Below the pieces are notes generated by a model that was not told the DNA's origin, made no database searches, and saw only the letters and a program-made list of their open reading frames with translations. A stretch of 64,000 nt of DNA from Scylla paramamosain (taxonomy: Eukaryota > Arthropoda > Malacostraca > Decapoda > Portunidae), in NCBI RefSeq assembly GCF_035594125.1, contig NC_087171.1, positions 12,768,267 to 12,832,266 of the forward strand, given 5' to 3'. Shown piece after piece: positions 1-21,004 of this stretch. The position numbers and the translations under genes were made by a program. The number at the start of each line of letters is the position of its first letter. Position 1 is the first letter of the stretch.

Positions 1-257
1 TAAATATAATGAAGGAAGCAAATAGGATCAGACAATTGGTTGCACAGCTAGTGAAGTCATGTTTCGATGCCACCAATGACAAACGTGTAGGACACCATTC
101 CTATCAATATTTGGTCATAGCTTATACAGATGCAGCTAATAAAAAATTGAGATCTGTGCGTCACCAGAAATTCATCCTTCCGCCTGCCAACCAACCACCT
201 TACAGCAAAACTCGTCCATGCTCCAGGTGCAAACTTCGGAGTATAGATTTATTTGTT

Positions 258-258
258 C

Positions 259-332
<74 letters not shown>
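258..332. repeat. (AC)n microsatellite
   Basis: An AC array interrupted once by AA near 278. The open frame running into it from position 9 is ordinary unique sequence followed by a His-Thr translation of the repeat, so I do not call it a gene. Confidence 0.95.
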
Positions 333-334
<2 letters not shown>

Positions 335-574
335 TAAGTATATTATACCTGTTTTACAGTAACTTATTTGTTAGCTTATTTTTCTTATAATCACCCATTT
401 TTTTTAAAGTGCCCATTGGATGTTGCTTACAGTGTCATGCAGAGAACTATAGTACTTACTGTGGGCAGCTGACACTTGCACCGTATTGCAGCACATGACT
501 GGAAGCACAATTACAATCGGGAAGAAAAAAGAAAGATATGCAGGCCAACTTGGGTCACAACCAGTGTAACAAAT

Positions 575-657
575 AAATAGCCAGGTCACATCAGGGCTCG
601 AATGCGGGTTTGTGTACCGCCACGCAAACACGTAAACCATTCAGCCATCACTGCCCT
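575..657 (-). mobile_element. tRNA-derived SINE head
   Basis: Read on the minus strand this segment has the two internal RNA polymerase III promoter boxes of a tRNA-derived SINE. An A-box TGGCTGAATGG lies at 647-637 (consensus TGGCnnAGTGG). A B-box GCATTCGAGCCC lies at 605-594, with core ATTCGAGCC at 603-595. Their spacing, about 33 bases, fits a tRNA. A real tRNA gene is unlikely because the acceptor arms do not pair and the sequence continues into unrelated DNA with a T-rich stretch near 530-515. The body and tail probably extend leftwards towards 400; the end is not resolved. Family name unknown. Confidence 0.6.
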
Positions 658-1111
658 TTGTTTATTTGTGTGTGGACGTGTTTGTTTTATGTATATGTGC
701 GTGATAACAGTAATGGCTGTAAATGAATTGTTTGTGGGATGCATGGCAGCTAGGAAGGCAAAAAAAGAACAAAGCTCAAATATTACATAATTCGTTTAAA
801 CTCATTACCAATCACTCACTTCTAAAAAAGAAAGAAGAAAAAAACAATACGTCCAAACAATATAGACGAACAGATACAAAAGAACTTAGAGGAGGAGCGA
901 ACAACAGAATAGTAAGTAATCAAAGACGATGATTTTGCCTGGAAGCGTTTAACAAGTCTCCCAGCCACCAGCTCCTAATCCATCAGGCGGAAGGAACATG
1001 GCAGTAAAAGGGCGAAAGAAAAGAGGCTGGTTTTTCTCTTCATCACAGCGAGGATTTGTAGTCTTAGCGCGAGTACTTCAAGACTTCTCGTTACCTCTTT
1101 ATCTCTCCATC

Positions 1112-1112
<1 letters not shown>
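658..1112. other. unique AT-rich DNA, nothing identified
   Basis: A-rich, unremarkable sequence with short chance open frames; no splice-site pair or motif that I can support. Confidence 0.6.
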
Positions 1113-1154
<42 letters not shown>

Positions 1155-1197
1155 GGTGATGATAGTGGTGTATGTTTTAGCGTGTTATGTTTACTTC

Positions 1198-1239
<42 letters not shown>
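1113..1239. repeat. two (TG)n arrays
   Basis: TG arrays at 1113-1151 and 1201-1239, separated by 49 bases of unique sequence. Confidence 0.95.
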
Positions 1240-1241
<2 letters not shown>

Positions 1242-1726
1242 AGTGCAGTGCGTGGCGTGTGGCGTGTGGTGCTGTCGTGATATTCTGAAACTTGAATGGC
1301 TTGTGGGCGAACGAATGGAAGCTCAATCCCTTTCATGGCGTAATCTTTGATAATCCTGCAGCTCTCTATTTTTCTAAGCTCTGGCTCTCCCTCGCCCTGT
1401 GTTTTAATGGAAATGAGGTTAGGGGATCATGTTGATATAAAATTTTCCTGCGTTTATGTTTTCTACCGAGGTTTACTTTTTTACTTTCGAGTCCAGATCC
1501 TTTTGCTATGGTCGCCTTTCTCTCTCTTTGTGCGCAGTTTCTGCTCATTCCTGCCTCATTCTACCTTATTCTTGTTTCATAGGTACGCACACTTCCTCTC
1601 TCTATTCACCAATTATTCCCTACCCTTGCCTTACATACATTCCCCTTCCTCGGTCCTTTCTCCGCGCCCTCCCTGCTGTAGCTAAGGGCTTCTCTGTGCT
1701 AATAAAAGGATTGATATATGTGTACG

Positions 1727-1752
1727 GTATGTATGTATGTATGTATGTATCT
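1727..1752. repeat. (ATGT)n tetranucleotide
   Basis: Six copies of a GTAT/ATGT unit. A short CAGT-type tetranucleotide run follows at 1830-1856. Confidence 0.85.
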
Positions 1753-1942
1753 GCTGCAGGCCCGCTAAAGATGGTACACGTCCCGTCAGGGTGTTCTCTT
1801 ACCTGGGGAGGCTTCAGGACAGCAGGTGTCAGTCAGTCAATCAGTCAGTCAGTCAAGTACTCGTTCTCTGTCTTTCTGCTCGTCTGTTTTTCTGTCTTAG
1901 TTTATCTGTTTGTGGTTGTTTGTATCTCTGTATGCCTTTCAT

Positions 1943-4336
<2,394 letters not shown>

Positions 4337-4428
4337 TCTCCCTTTCCTCCTCCTCCTCCTCCTTCCTCTCTTTCTCCTGCTCTTCTTCAGTATCTTTCTC
4401 CTTCGTCATCTTTATTAACACTACCAGC

Positions 4429-4430
<2 letters not shown>

Positions 4431-4487
<57 letters not shown>
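4431..4487. repeat. (TC)n microsatellite
   Basis: CT array of about 28 units. Confidence 0.96.
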
Positions 4488-4489
<2 letters not shown>

Positions 4490-4645
4490 GCATATCGTCT
4501 TGAGCGGCCACCCCTTGCAGCATATTCAAGGTGAGTCACGCAGGGTCCCAAATAGGATGGTGTTCCTCTGTATTGAAAAATCAAGAGATGCAATTTCCAT
4601 TAAGAAGGAAATACAAGCCACTTGCATAATGCCTGGATGTCATGT

Positions 4646-5030
<385 letters not shown>

Positions 5031-5086
5031 GTTCCCGCGGTTTGTGAGACACTTTATACTTTATATTATTGCATCATTTGCTTTCG

Positions 5087-5300
5087 TTTTCTTCTTCCTC
5101 TGTTTTTTTCTTTTTCTTATCTCCCTCTCCTTCGTTGTTTGTTAATTTCCTTTGTGTCTCTGTTTACTCTCGAATTTCCTTATGAACGTCTTCTGCTCAC
5201 CTTACTCTCCTTCCTACCTCCTCCCTCCTGCTCCTCCTACTCCTCCTCTTCTTCCCACTCCTCCTTCTCCTCCTCCTCCTCTTGCCATTTCTGCCACGTT
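5087..5300. repeat. polypyrimidine tract rich in CTC
   Basis: Plus strand almost purely C and T, with short (TCC)n runs near 5219-5285; low complexity, not coding. Confidence 0.7.
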
Positions 5301-5644
5301 TACCCCTCGCTGCTTTTTTACCCACTTGCTTTATGGCAGCGTTGGGGACCCGCCTCTGTCCTGCTATAATGGTCGCCACTGGTAAAGACTCGTTTCTGAC
5401 AACACCCTCAAAATAGGCGCCAGGTTTATGTCCCCTTGGCAGGATGGGGAGCCGCGCGGTGTGGATGCGGACGTAGCTGTGTCTGGCGGGTGGCGTGTGG
5501 TGGGTTTGGTTGGACGATGAAGGGCTGATGCGTTCCTGTTACGTTGATGGACTTGTTGATTATTTTTGGTAATGGTGGTGATGGTGGTGGTTGTGGTTGT
5601 TGTTGTAGTGTTTTTTGTTTCCGGTTGGTTGTTGCGAGAGTAGC

Positions 5645-5693
5645 GTTGTTGTTGTTGTTGCTGTTGTTGTTGTTGTTGTTGTTGTTGTCGTCG

Positions 5694-5746
<53 letters not shown>
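5645..5746. repeat. (TTG)n microsatellite
   Basis: TTG array with interruptions (CTG near 5661, TCGTCG near 5688). Its translations are poly-Gln, poly-Asn or poly-Thr on the minus strand and poly-Leu on the plus strand. There is no surrounding gene evidence. Confidence 0.95.
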
Positions 5747-6909
<1,163 letters not shown>

Positions 6910-7088
6910 CTGTATGCTTTAGTTGCCTTATGTGCTCCATTTTTTACGTGTGTGTTTTTGCTTTGATGGATTCCGTAGTAATGAATTAAAGGTGACAGTG
7001 TGTGGGAGGATGCATGGTGGGAATATAAGGGATCACCAAACATGGAGTGAAGGAAAGGTTGTTGCGAGAAGGGCTGCTGATATTGAAC

Positions 7089-7238
<150 letters not shown>

Positions 7239-7501
7239 GAGCCTGTCATCCATTTGAGGTGATCTGCCGATAATCCAAAGTGACCCAGAACGATTGAGGA
7301 GGTTCTTAAGGACTTACATGCACTCTTAGCGGCGACAGATGTCCGATGGCAGGTTGGTTCTCACAATGATTTGAACCGACTCATATTTTTATGAGTAGGT
7401 AATCGTTTTACAGCAAATGTTTCCTTTCGTATTTGTGGATTTTTCTGTTTATGCTTTAATCTTCTGCACGTGAACCTGTGAAAGCGTTAAGTACATTGGA
7501 T

Positions 7502-8234
<733 letters not shown>

Positions 8235-8294
8235 TTCATATTCACTCTCCTGTTCATATTAGTGATGTAATATAATATTTTTTTCCATATCCAG

Positions 8295-8443
8295 ATGAGA
8301 GTGTGAGCAGTTATAATGCAAAGTATAATTCAAAACATAATTCAAAATATGTAAGTCATCAGCATGATTCATTAGGAATATTTGATGCTGTCGTTGATAT
8401 GCCTGCAAATCCTGATGAATTTTTAATGTGTACAGAGTTCGGT
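8295..8443 (+). CDS. weak exon candidate, unknown product
   Basis: An acceptor-like sequence (TTTTTTCCATATCCAG) ends at 8294. It is followed by a frame open from 8276 to about 8479, without low complexity across this interval. The predicted peptide is rich in Asn, Ser and Tyr at first (YNAKYNSKHNSKY), then acidic (IFDAVVDMPANPDEF). A donor GTAAGT at 8351 would give a 56-nt exon; otherwise the exon would end near 8443 at a poor donor. No family recognised. Frames of this length arise by chance in AT-rich DNA, so the call is tentative. Confidence 0.2.
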
Positions 8444-8523
8444 ATAATTAATTTTTTTTTTCTTTTTGTTATGTATGTGTGATTAAAAAAAATACAGGAA
8501 ATAGGTAAAAAAGCCATCATTGA

Positions 8524-8663
<140 letters not shown>

Positions 8664-8937
8664 CATTGGTATAGTTTTCCCGTCTATTCGTCTGCTTGAT
8701 ATACTACAATGATACAATTTATCACTACTAATTACTCACATTCATCACCAACACGACGTAAAGAAAACAGAAAATGTTATTAAAACCTTCAGCAACTAAT
8801 GCAAGCATGGCGTCCTCGCCGCTCGTGTTCTGTTAAATAACTTTGGGCGAACGAGAGATTCACGTGTTTTTACTATTACGCATGTGTTATTTTTTCACAC
8901 TAGTAGGCATGTCCTTGGCGTGACCTAATAGCAGACG

Positions 8938-8957
8938 GTGTGTGTGTGTGTGTGTGT

Positions 8958-8990
<33 letters not shown>
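8938..8990. repeat. (TG)n microsatellite
   Basis: TG array with one TC interruption near 8961. Confidence 0.95.
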
Positions 8991-8994
<4 letters not shown>

Positions 8995-9262
8995 ACGAAG
9001 CAAACTCAGAGAAAAGTTTACGCCGGCATTGTAATTGTTATACTTCCGCGAAACAGTATCCCACTCACTAATCCTCTTGAACACAGATAATTAGATAGAC
9101 GGATTGGTTGTTACATCTGGATTTAATGACCACAAACATGTACCGCATATACGTAATACGCATAAAGGATATATATTCATAAAAGGCATTTGATGAATTA
9201 AAAGAAAAGACTGGTAAACTTTTTAAAACTTGTGTAAAGAGCGAAGGTAAAACAGTAACGCC

Positions 9263-9263
<1 letters not shown>

Positions 9264-9354
<91 letters not shown>
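9264..9354. repeat. (CA)n microsatellite
   Basis: CA array of about 45 units. Confidence 0.97.
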
Positions 9355-9355
<1 letters not shown>

Positions 9356-9449
9356 TTTTTATCCACACATAGTTAAAGCGTCTTTGCATGTATGATTCTA
9401 TTGTTTTGCTGTTTCACAAGTCATGAAAAGTCTCTCTCTGTAACAAAGT

Positions 9450-9567
<118 letters not shown>

Positions 9568-9662
9568 ACCACATAGGACACCATTCCTCAGTCTGTCTAG
9601 CCGTCCGTGTGTCTGGCTGTGTATCTGTGTGTCTGTGTCTTGCGTGAAGAATAGCATCCTTG

Positions 9663-9665
<3 letters not shown>

Positions 9666-9713
<48 letters not shown>

Positions 9714-9763
9714 AATGGTGGTGTTGGCTCTTATTGTTGTTTCTGTAGTTGTTGTTTCTGTAG

Positions 9764-9816
<53 letters not shown>

Positions 9817-9817
9817 G
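9666..9817. repeat. (TG)n then (TTG)n arrays
   Basis: TG array at 9666-9712, then a TTG array at about 9757-9817 that runs almost directly into the TTC array. Confidence 0.95.
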
Positions 9818-9819
<2 letters not shown>

Positions 9820-9848
<29 letters not shown>

Positions 9849-10158
9849 CTTCTTCTTCTTCTTCTTCTTCTTCTTCTTCTTCTTCTTCTTCTTCTTCTTC
9901 TTCTTCTTCTTCTTCTTCTTCTTCTTCTTCTTCTTCTTCTTCTTCTTCTTCTTCTTCTTCTTCTTCTTCTTCTTCTTCTTCTTCTTCTTCTTCTTCTTCT
10001 TCTTCTTCTTCTTCTTCTTCTTCTTCTTCTTCTTCTTCTTCTTCTTCTTCTTCTTCTTCTTCTTCTTCTTCTTCTTCTTCTTCTTCTTCTTCTTCTTCTT
10101 CTTCTTCTTCTTCTTCTTCTTCTTCTTCTTCTTCTTCTTCTTCTTCTTCTTCTTCTTC
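9820..10158. repeat. (TTC)n array, about 113 units
   Basis: Uninterrupted TTC (GAA on the other strand) for 339 bases. The ~197-codon and ~180-codon open frames (poly-Lys, poly-Phe, poly-Ser) are repeat translations. It shares its right flank with the larger TTC array at 35400-35966. Confidence 0.97.
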
Positions 10159-10254
10159 CTTGTCATCATCATCATCAACATCATCATCACATTTCCTTTC
10201 CCGTCACGATAAATACATGTGCGTGTAGTATTCTAGGGGAACGAGATATTACTA
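10159..10254. mobile_element. dispersed repeat flanking a TTC array, copy 1
   Basis: The 96 bases after the TTC array begin with CAT-rich sequence, continue through CCCGTCACGATAAATACATG and end at GATATTACTAA. They match 35967-36064 with only a few differences. The match stops abruptly at ACTAA, marking one boundary. I cannot assign a family: a LINE or SINE end with a simple-repeat tail, or a microsatellite-bearing non-autonomous DNA element, are both possible. Confidence 0.7.
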
Positions 10255-10404
10255 ACAAGATGAAAAGAAAAAAAAAAGACCTTAAGCCGGCAAAAGCCAG
10301 ATGAACATAAGCACCTCATGCATATAAAGAATGGCAGTCAAAGAGAACTTAATAAGAGGTGCGTATATGAGACTAGTGATACTGATTTTTACGCACAAAT
10401 ATTA

Positions 10405-10780
10405 GCGTGAGACATGTGGAAAGAGTCGAGGCTTTAGAGTATTAAGAACGATTGCTATGATGAATAGAGGGGAGGAGGAGGGACGAGGAGAGGAAAGTAC
10501 TGGTAGTAGCAGTGGTAATAGTGCTGGTGGTGATGGTGGTGTGTGGGAGAAGCAAGCCTTTGAGAGTGAAGCGTGGACGGAAAGAAGGCATGGTAAAGAA
10601 TGTGCGTATATGAATAGAGAGAGGCTGGAGGGAAGGAAACACGGGAGCTAAAAGATCCAGACGATGGGAAGATATGGTGCAACATTGTAAAAAGCAAGAC
10701 TGGAAAGAGAACGATGGTTGTCAGAGATGTGATGCACGATAAAGTGGCGGGAGCTGAAGAAGTTTTGAGATTCGTTATTG
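10405..10780 (+). mobile_element. decayed RTE-like LINE fragment (ORF2 C-terminus)
   Basis: In shifting plus-strand frames the sequence spells pieces that resemble the end of RTE-type reverse transcriptase ORF2. RVEALEY is followed, after a frame change, by LRTIAMMNR near 10422-10470. Further on come a Gly/Arg/Lys-rich stretch and KWRELKKF near 10743-10770, like the usual W(R)xL ending. Between them is a purine-rich, simple-sequence insertion. Several stops and frameshifts mean it encodes nothing today. The family call rests on remembered motif patterns, not a search. Confidence 0.4.
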
Positions 10781-13500
<2,720 letters not shown>

Positions 13501-13640
13501 ACAAAACACGCACAGACAGACATACACGCAGACAAAAAACCGAGGTAGAGATAGACAGAGACAAATAGAAACATTATACAGCCACACACAGACAGACAGA
13601 CGGATGTAGACAGAGACAGACAGATAGACAAAGAGACAGG
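13501..13640. repeat. degenerate (CAGA)n tetranucleotide region
   Basis: Imperfect CAGA/TAGA/GACA repeats leading into the AC array. Confidence 0.75.
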
Positions 13641-13660
13641 CATATAAAGTAAAACTCACA

Positions 13661-13662
<2 letters not shown>

Positions 13663-13724
<62 letters not shown>

Positions 13725-13774
13725 TAGCTTTCCGTCCCACTCAGCTGTTTGAAAAGTAGTAATGTGAAATGTAC

Positions 13775-13864
<90 letters not shown>
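13663..13864. repeat. (CA)n then (TC)n arrays
   Basis: CA array at 13663-13722, 53 unique bases, then a TC array at 13776-13864. Confidence 0.96.
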
Positions 13865-13868
<4 letters not shown>

Positions 13869-13985
13869 TTGTGGCATTTAAGACTAGACTAAAATAAACG
13901 GGTTGCCCTTCTTTTTTAGCGTCTTGTCTTAGAGTTTCTCCCCGGAATGTCACAGCATGGAGACGATTGAAATGTATTGACTTAT

Positions 13986-13988
<3 letters not shown>

Positions 13989-14078
<90 letters not shown>
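13989..14078. repeat. (TG)n microsatellite
   Basis: GT array of 45 units. Confidence 0.97.
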
Positions 14079-14079
<1 letters not shown>

Positions 14080-14399
14080 GTAAACTCCTTGGGGACTGCA
14101 ATATTACTCCTTTGTTGTTGCGTCAAGAATAGGGCGCTTTGTTGCAGACTGCTACCTGAAATATACGTCTCCTTAGAGTGGTGTTTCATAACTGCGGCTT
14201 TAGCATACAAGTTGCGCCCTGCCATCGGTTCCCCGTGGCCGTCTTAGCCCTGAATGGGTCTCCTTCACGATAATGTGTGATGGTGGTACCGGACGCCCCC
14301 AAGTGTGCATGCACCGAAGTTTGATGTTTTTTTTTTTTTTTATCTTAGTTCACCACGCTGGCGACGAAGTGACGTGACGATGATCCGGAGGAGATGAGC

Positions 14400-15190
14400 T
14401 CTGGGGAATGACAGCGGGACATTAAATTTTAAGACTGTGTAGGAGGAGTAACAGAACAAACCGGAACTTGAGGAACGGGTGACGATGATCCGGAGATAAC
14501 TTGTGGCGGCGTAGGACAGCAAACTTAAAGACGTGTTGGAGAAGTAAAAAGACAATGACTTAAACAGAACGATGTTGTGAAAGCAAATTGAAGAACATGC
14601 AGAAAGAATAAAAGAAAAAGGAAATTATTTTGGAACTGGAAACTGAAGAACGTGTAAGAGAAAGAAAATAAAATACTTCAGGAGAACGACTTTGGAAAAG
14701 CAAATTGAAGAAGGTGCAGGTGGAATAAAACTTGAATATTTATTTTTTTTCATAATAGAAAAGTGAAGAACGCGTTGAAAAGGAAAAGAAAAAAAAACTT
14801 GAGAATGGCATTAGAATAGTAAATTAAGAACAGGAAGGAAGAAAAAGAAAAAAAAATTGTATTAGAATAGCAGAGTGAGGAATATGTAAGAAGAAAAGAA
14901 AGCAAATTAAGAGAACGACATTGGAACAGGGAATTCAATAATGTATATGAGAACGAAAGAAAAAAATATTAGAAAAGAAAATCGAAGGAAAGAAAAGACT
15001 TCAAGAAATCGACATTGGAATAACAGACATGAAAAAAAAGTATATGAGAAAGAAAAGAAAAAGAAAATCCAGGATGATATTGGAGTAACAAAAAAAAAAA
15101 AAAAAAAATAAATTGTGGGAAAAAAACATTGAAATAGCAGTATGGGAAAAAAAAAACATATAAAAGAAAGAATATAAAACAAAATTCGAG
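14400..15190. repeat. decayed ~60 bp minisatellite
   Basis: Purine-rich tandem repeat with a period of about 60 bases. A landmark of the form CAAATTGAAGAACGTG recurs near 14520, 14584, 14639, 14701, 14759, 14819, 14871 and 14929, then less clearly to about 15150. Between landmarks come (A/G)-rich sequence and a second landmark, GAGAACGACATTGGAA. From 14639 to 14819 the spacing is almost exactly 60. I estimate 12-14 diverged copies. Phe/Leu/Ser-rich minus-strand frames here are its translation. Confidence 0.8.
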
Positions 15191-15346
15191 GAAACGCAAG
15201 TACTTGAAACACAGACGGTAAGTAAGATCTAGGAACTCTGTAGTAAAAAGAAAGGTAAAAATGAGAGGATATTAACGCACTACAAAAGAAAATTATGAAT
15301 GAACCTGAAAAGAATAACAGAGCTTAGGGAATTACTTGGAACTTAC

Positions 15347-15391
15347 CTGAGGAGTCCAAGATAAGAGAACATTCAGCAGCTTCAAGGACAT
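15347..15391 (-). CDS. possible first coding exon, unknown product
   Basis: On the minus strand an ATG at 15391 (A at -3) opens MSLKLLNVLLSWTPQ and ends at CAG followed by a consensus donor GTAAGT at 15346-15341. The Leu-rich start could be part of a signal peptide. The frame is also open upstream for 74 more codons, so the ATG need not be the start. No downstream exon was found; the 60 bp minisatellite lies immediately downstream and would be intronic. Confidence 0.2.
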
Positions 15392-15774
15392 TATATGTAT
15401 TATCCTTTTGACGTTATGATGGTGCGTGTTGGGAGAATGCAAAAATGGTCCTGCCAGATTGGTGAAAATTGCAGAACTTACGCTTAACATTCTGGTGGTA
15501 AAGTTATTGCACATATGCCTGAATAAAAGTATTGTTCCACCGTGCATGTAGTTTCGGGCTGATTTCATCCATATATTAGCATCGTGGAAATTACGGACAT
15601 AAAAAACCAGCACCGCTTACTCATACAAAAATATATAAATGTGTACAAATCTTGCTGTAACACTGGAAACGTGAAATGGCTCCATACGTTTGCGGGAAAT
15701 AATCTATTTGCCGTCAAATGCCGCCACATGTAAAGCAGTATTATGCAGTGTTTATTTTGAATGTGTACTGTGTG

Positions 15775-15855
15775 TGTGTGTGTATGTGTGTGTGTGTGTG
15801 TGTAGGTAGATAAGATACCATTAGTGTCCTGCATTATGTTGAATCCAATATTCTA

Positions 15856-15886
<31 letters not shown>
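15775..15886. repeat. (TG)n and (TAC)n short arrays
   Basis: Short TG run with a TA interruption at about 15769-15803 and a TAC trinucleotide run at 15855-15886. Confidence 0.85.
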
Positions 15887-16124
15887 TACATATTAAGTGC
15901 TTTTGTTTTATAGAGTAAGGTGGCCACCGCCTTGTGTACCTGTGAGTAAGTTTTTTGAGGTTTCTTGTCTTTCAGTAACAAATATAGGTTTTTCTCGGGG
16001 GGAATGATGAATTGATAAATGCCAGCCGTGTTAAGACAGACGTACCTCCGTTTGAATAAATTATGTCATATCAGTATAAGTTTCTGGTTCCCCTTCTTGT
16101 TTTTTTTAGGAAGAGTTAATATTG

Positions 16125-16510
16125 CAATCCATAATGAACAATGAATGGATTTCACACATTCCCTTTTTCCAGCATTGACGTAAATTTAAAGATTTCATCG
16201 GTTTTGTATTTCAGTACAAGAATTTATTCATGTTCCTTTTCCATTCATCTCCTTAATATGTTATACCTTGATGAATGAGGAATGAATGTTGCTCCTTCCC
16301 TTTATATTCCCTTTAAATCTCAATACTACTTTTGCTGTATTCTTCATCAGTTAATGTTCCTTTTGTAATAATTCATCGTCTATCAATATTCTACAGCTTA
16401 GTAATGCAAAGAATGAGTATTAGATCTTCATTCGTCTCCTGTATTTATTTAAGGATGTCTTCTGCTATATTCTTTAAGTAATAATTCCATTCGTGTTCTG
16501 TTTCTATTTC
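16125..16510. repeat. decayed ~130 bp tandem repeat
   Basis: Three diverged copies. Landmarks: TGTATT(T/C)(C/T) followed by (T/A)ATTCATGTTCC-like sequence at about 16205, 16336 and 16466 (spacing 131 and 130), and a matching AATGAATG(G/T) landmark at 16140, 16281 and, weakly, 16412. T-rich overall. Confidence 0.6.
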
Positions 16511-18626
<2,116 letters not shown>

Positions 18627-18886
18627 TTTCGAGAATAACTTTAAGTAAATATGTCTAAATATAATATAGTATCGGAAAAGAGAATAAAAAAAAAAATAGG
18701 TAGATTATTATTTTTTTTTCCGGATTTGAAAATGTTGCGAAGGGCTAATGGGATGCTGTTCTTTTTGCCAGTGTTTGTTCCGGTTGCCGGTGTGCCTCCC
18801 CATACATCAATCTTTATCTGTCTGCCTGTCTATCTCCGCCTCTTTCTTTCTTTCCGTTGATATTTTTTTTATGGCATGACCCTGTG

Positions 18887-19007
<121 letters not shown>

Positions 19008-19396
19008 CAGTCAAAGCGCTGAACTTCAGTCTACGAGAGGGGAAATTTTGATATTCGAAATTCAATTTCTACTTTACCCACGCCCTAACGCCTACACACA
19101 CACACACATACACATGCACACTCACACGCACAGTAGAGTGCCTCAGCCTAACTAATTGATTCCAAGCTAATCTGGATTTGTGCACGGTATTGAAGTAGTA
19201 ATATTCTGAATGCAGTAAAAAAACGACTTTTCTACCCATGCAATTAGAGTTTTATATCGTTGAGCGTGATGTGTTTTAAAGGTTCGTGCAGTGCAGTAAG
19301 ATGTCTCCCGGGACCTCATTGACCAGCGCCGGTGTGTGTCTGTTGGAATTGTTTCTTTGCCTGCATGATACCCCAAAGGACATCTAGTTGTGTTGA

Positions 19397-19513
<117 letters not shown>

Positions 19514-19634
19514 CATATATTTTTTTGCGGACTGTTGAGTCGTTCTTATAAGTAAGTGGAGATTTGTGACTATCAAAATTTTCCTTCTCATACAGATAAG
19601 TCCTGTGCGTTGACACTAGCGACGATGGTGATTA

Positions 19635-19740
<106 letters not shown>

Positions 19741-20339
19741 CAGTTTGTGTGAGGTGGGAGAGCAATACCTGTCTTGGTGTCGGGAGGAGAGCGGCAGTTT
19801 CCGTCTCTCTCTGATGTGGGGGAGAGATGTGTCGCTCCGGAACACGAGGCACTTCTCTTTATGGAGGAGACAGGTCTTCTTCATCAACTACAAATCAATA
19901 CGAATCCGTTATATTATGTATTTTATAAGAATTGCAATTTTTGCTCAGTGTCTTTAAAATTTTACTTTTAATATTTTTGACGTGTCCTTGTTTATTTTTT
20001 TGATGTTGAGCGTCACACAAGCACATTGCTGCCGTGTCAGGCATTTCATAAAACGAAGTAGCTAATCAATCCTTAGCGTGCATGAGTGTCTGTGGTATGC
20101 GCGCGCGTGTTTTTTAGGGTGGAAATTAGAACTTTTAATTATAAATTTGCTCGTATGATTTTAGTATTGTTGCCTTTAGTTCTGGCGGTGTGACCCCCGC
20201 GTCTGCCGTCGTGATTAATGTCCACGATACTAATGAATTTATACAAAATGTGAACTGTTTTGTTATAGAATTAGGAGGGCACCCACAGTTGATATGAATA
20301 ACGTAGTTTATCGCTATTAAAGTCATGGATTAGTGAGGG

Positions 20340-20430
20340 TCCTCGTGGCCCCACCAGCCATTGCTCCACCTGGTTAGGGCCTCACCTCCATAAGGCGGCA
20401 AGTGGTGCCCTGTTCAGAGATCGATTCTTG
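20340..20430 (+). mobile_element. possible tRNA-derived SINE head
   Basis: TGGTTAGGGC at 20371-20380 resembles the D-loop part of a tRNA A-box. GATCGATTC at 20419-20427 fits the minimal B-box GWTCRAnnC. The stretch between lacks a clear anticodon arm, so it is a relic at best and much weaker than the SINE near position 600. Confidence 0.3.
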
Positions 20431-20877
20431 TCATTGGGTTACATCTTTATGAGGCATCCTGGAGTGAAGGAATCGCTGGCAAGACTCGGGGTTGCATCAA
20501 CTTTAACCTTTTTTTGTGCAGTTTTTTTTTCCTTCATTTTCTTTGTCATTGATGTATCGCTGCATTACACGCGTGGCTCAGTACTTGGCCGGCTTCATAG
20601 AGGCTTCCTACAATGGATGGCACCAGGAAGAATGGAGATTTGCTTGTAGGAAGCCAACTTTGCTATATTTTGTCGTCTCGTACGCCTCTCCCAAAAAATT
20701 TGCTCCTGGCGACGGACAAAAGATTCTCTTCCAGAAACCCTTCCCTGACGCTGCTGTTGCTCGGCAATATTTCTTTTTACATGTTTTTTCTTTTCTTCTC
20801 ATAAAGCTTTACGCGGGTATTTCACTGGATGGAAATAGAGAAAAATAAAAATACAGTTGTATCACTAAATTTAAAAT
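20431..20877. other. unique DNA, nothing identified
   Basis: Overlapping open frames on both strands (20428-20848) show no domain and no splice-site pair. Confidence 0.5.

Positions 20878-21004
<127 letters not shown>

Noticed and set aside
9..362. 117-codon frame at the window start
   Set aside because: One third is translated AC repeat; the rest shows no domain or splice site.
575..657. Functional tRNA gene
   Set aside because: Promoter boxes fit, but the acceptor and anticodon arms do not pair; a SINE explains it better.
4490..4540. Possible 10-base microexon (CTTGCAG|CATATTCAAG|GTGAGT)
   Set aside because: Both splice motifs are good, but next to a TC array an acceptor-like tract is expected by chance.
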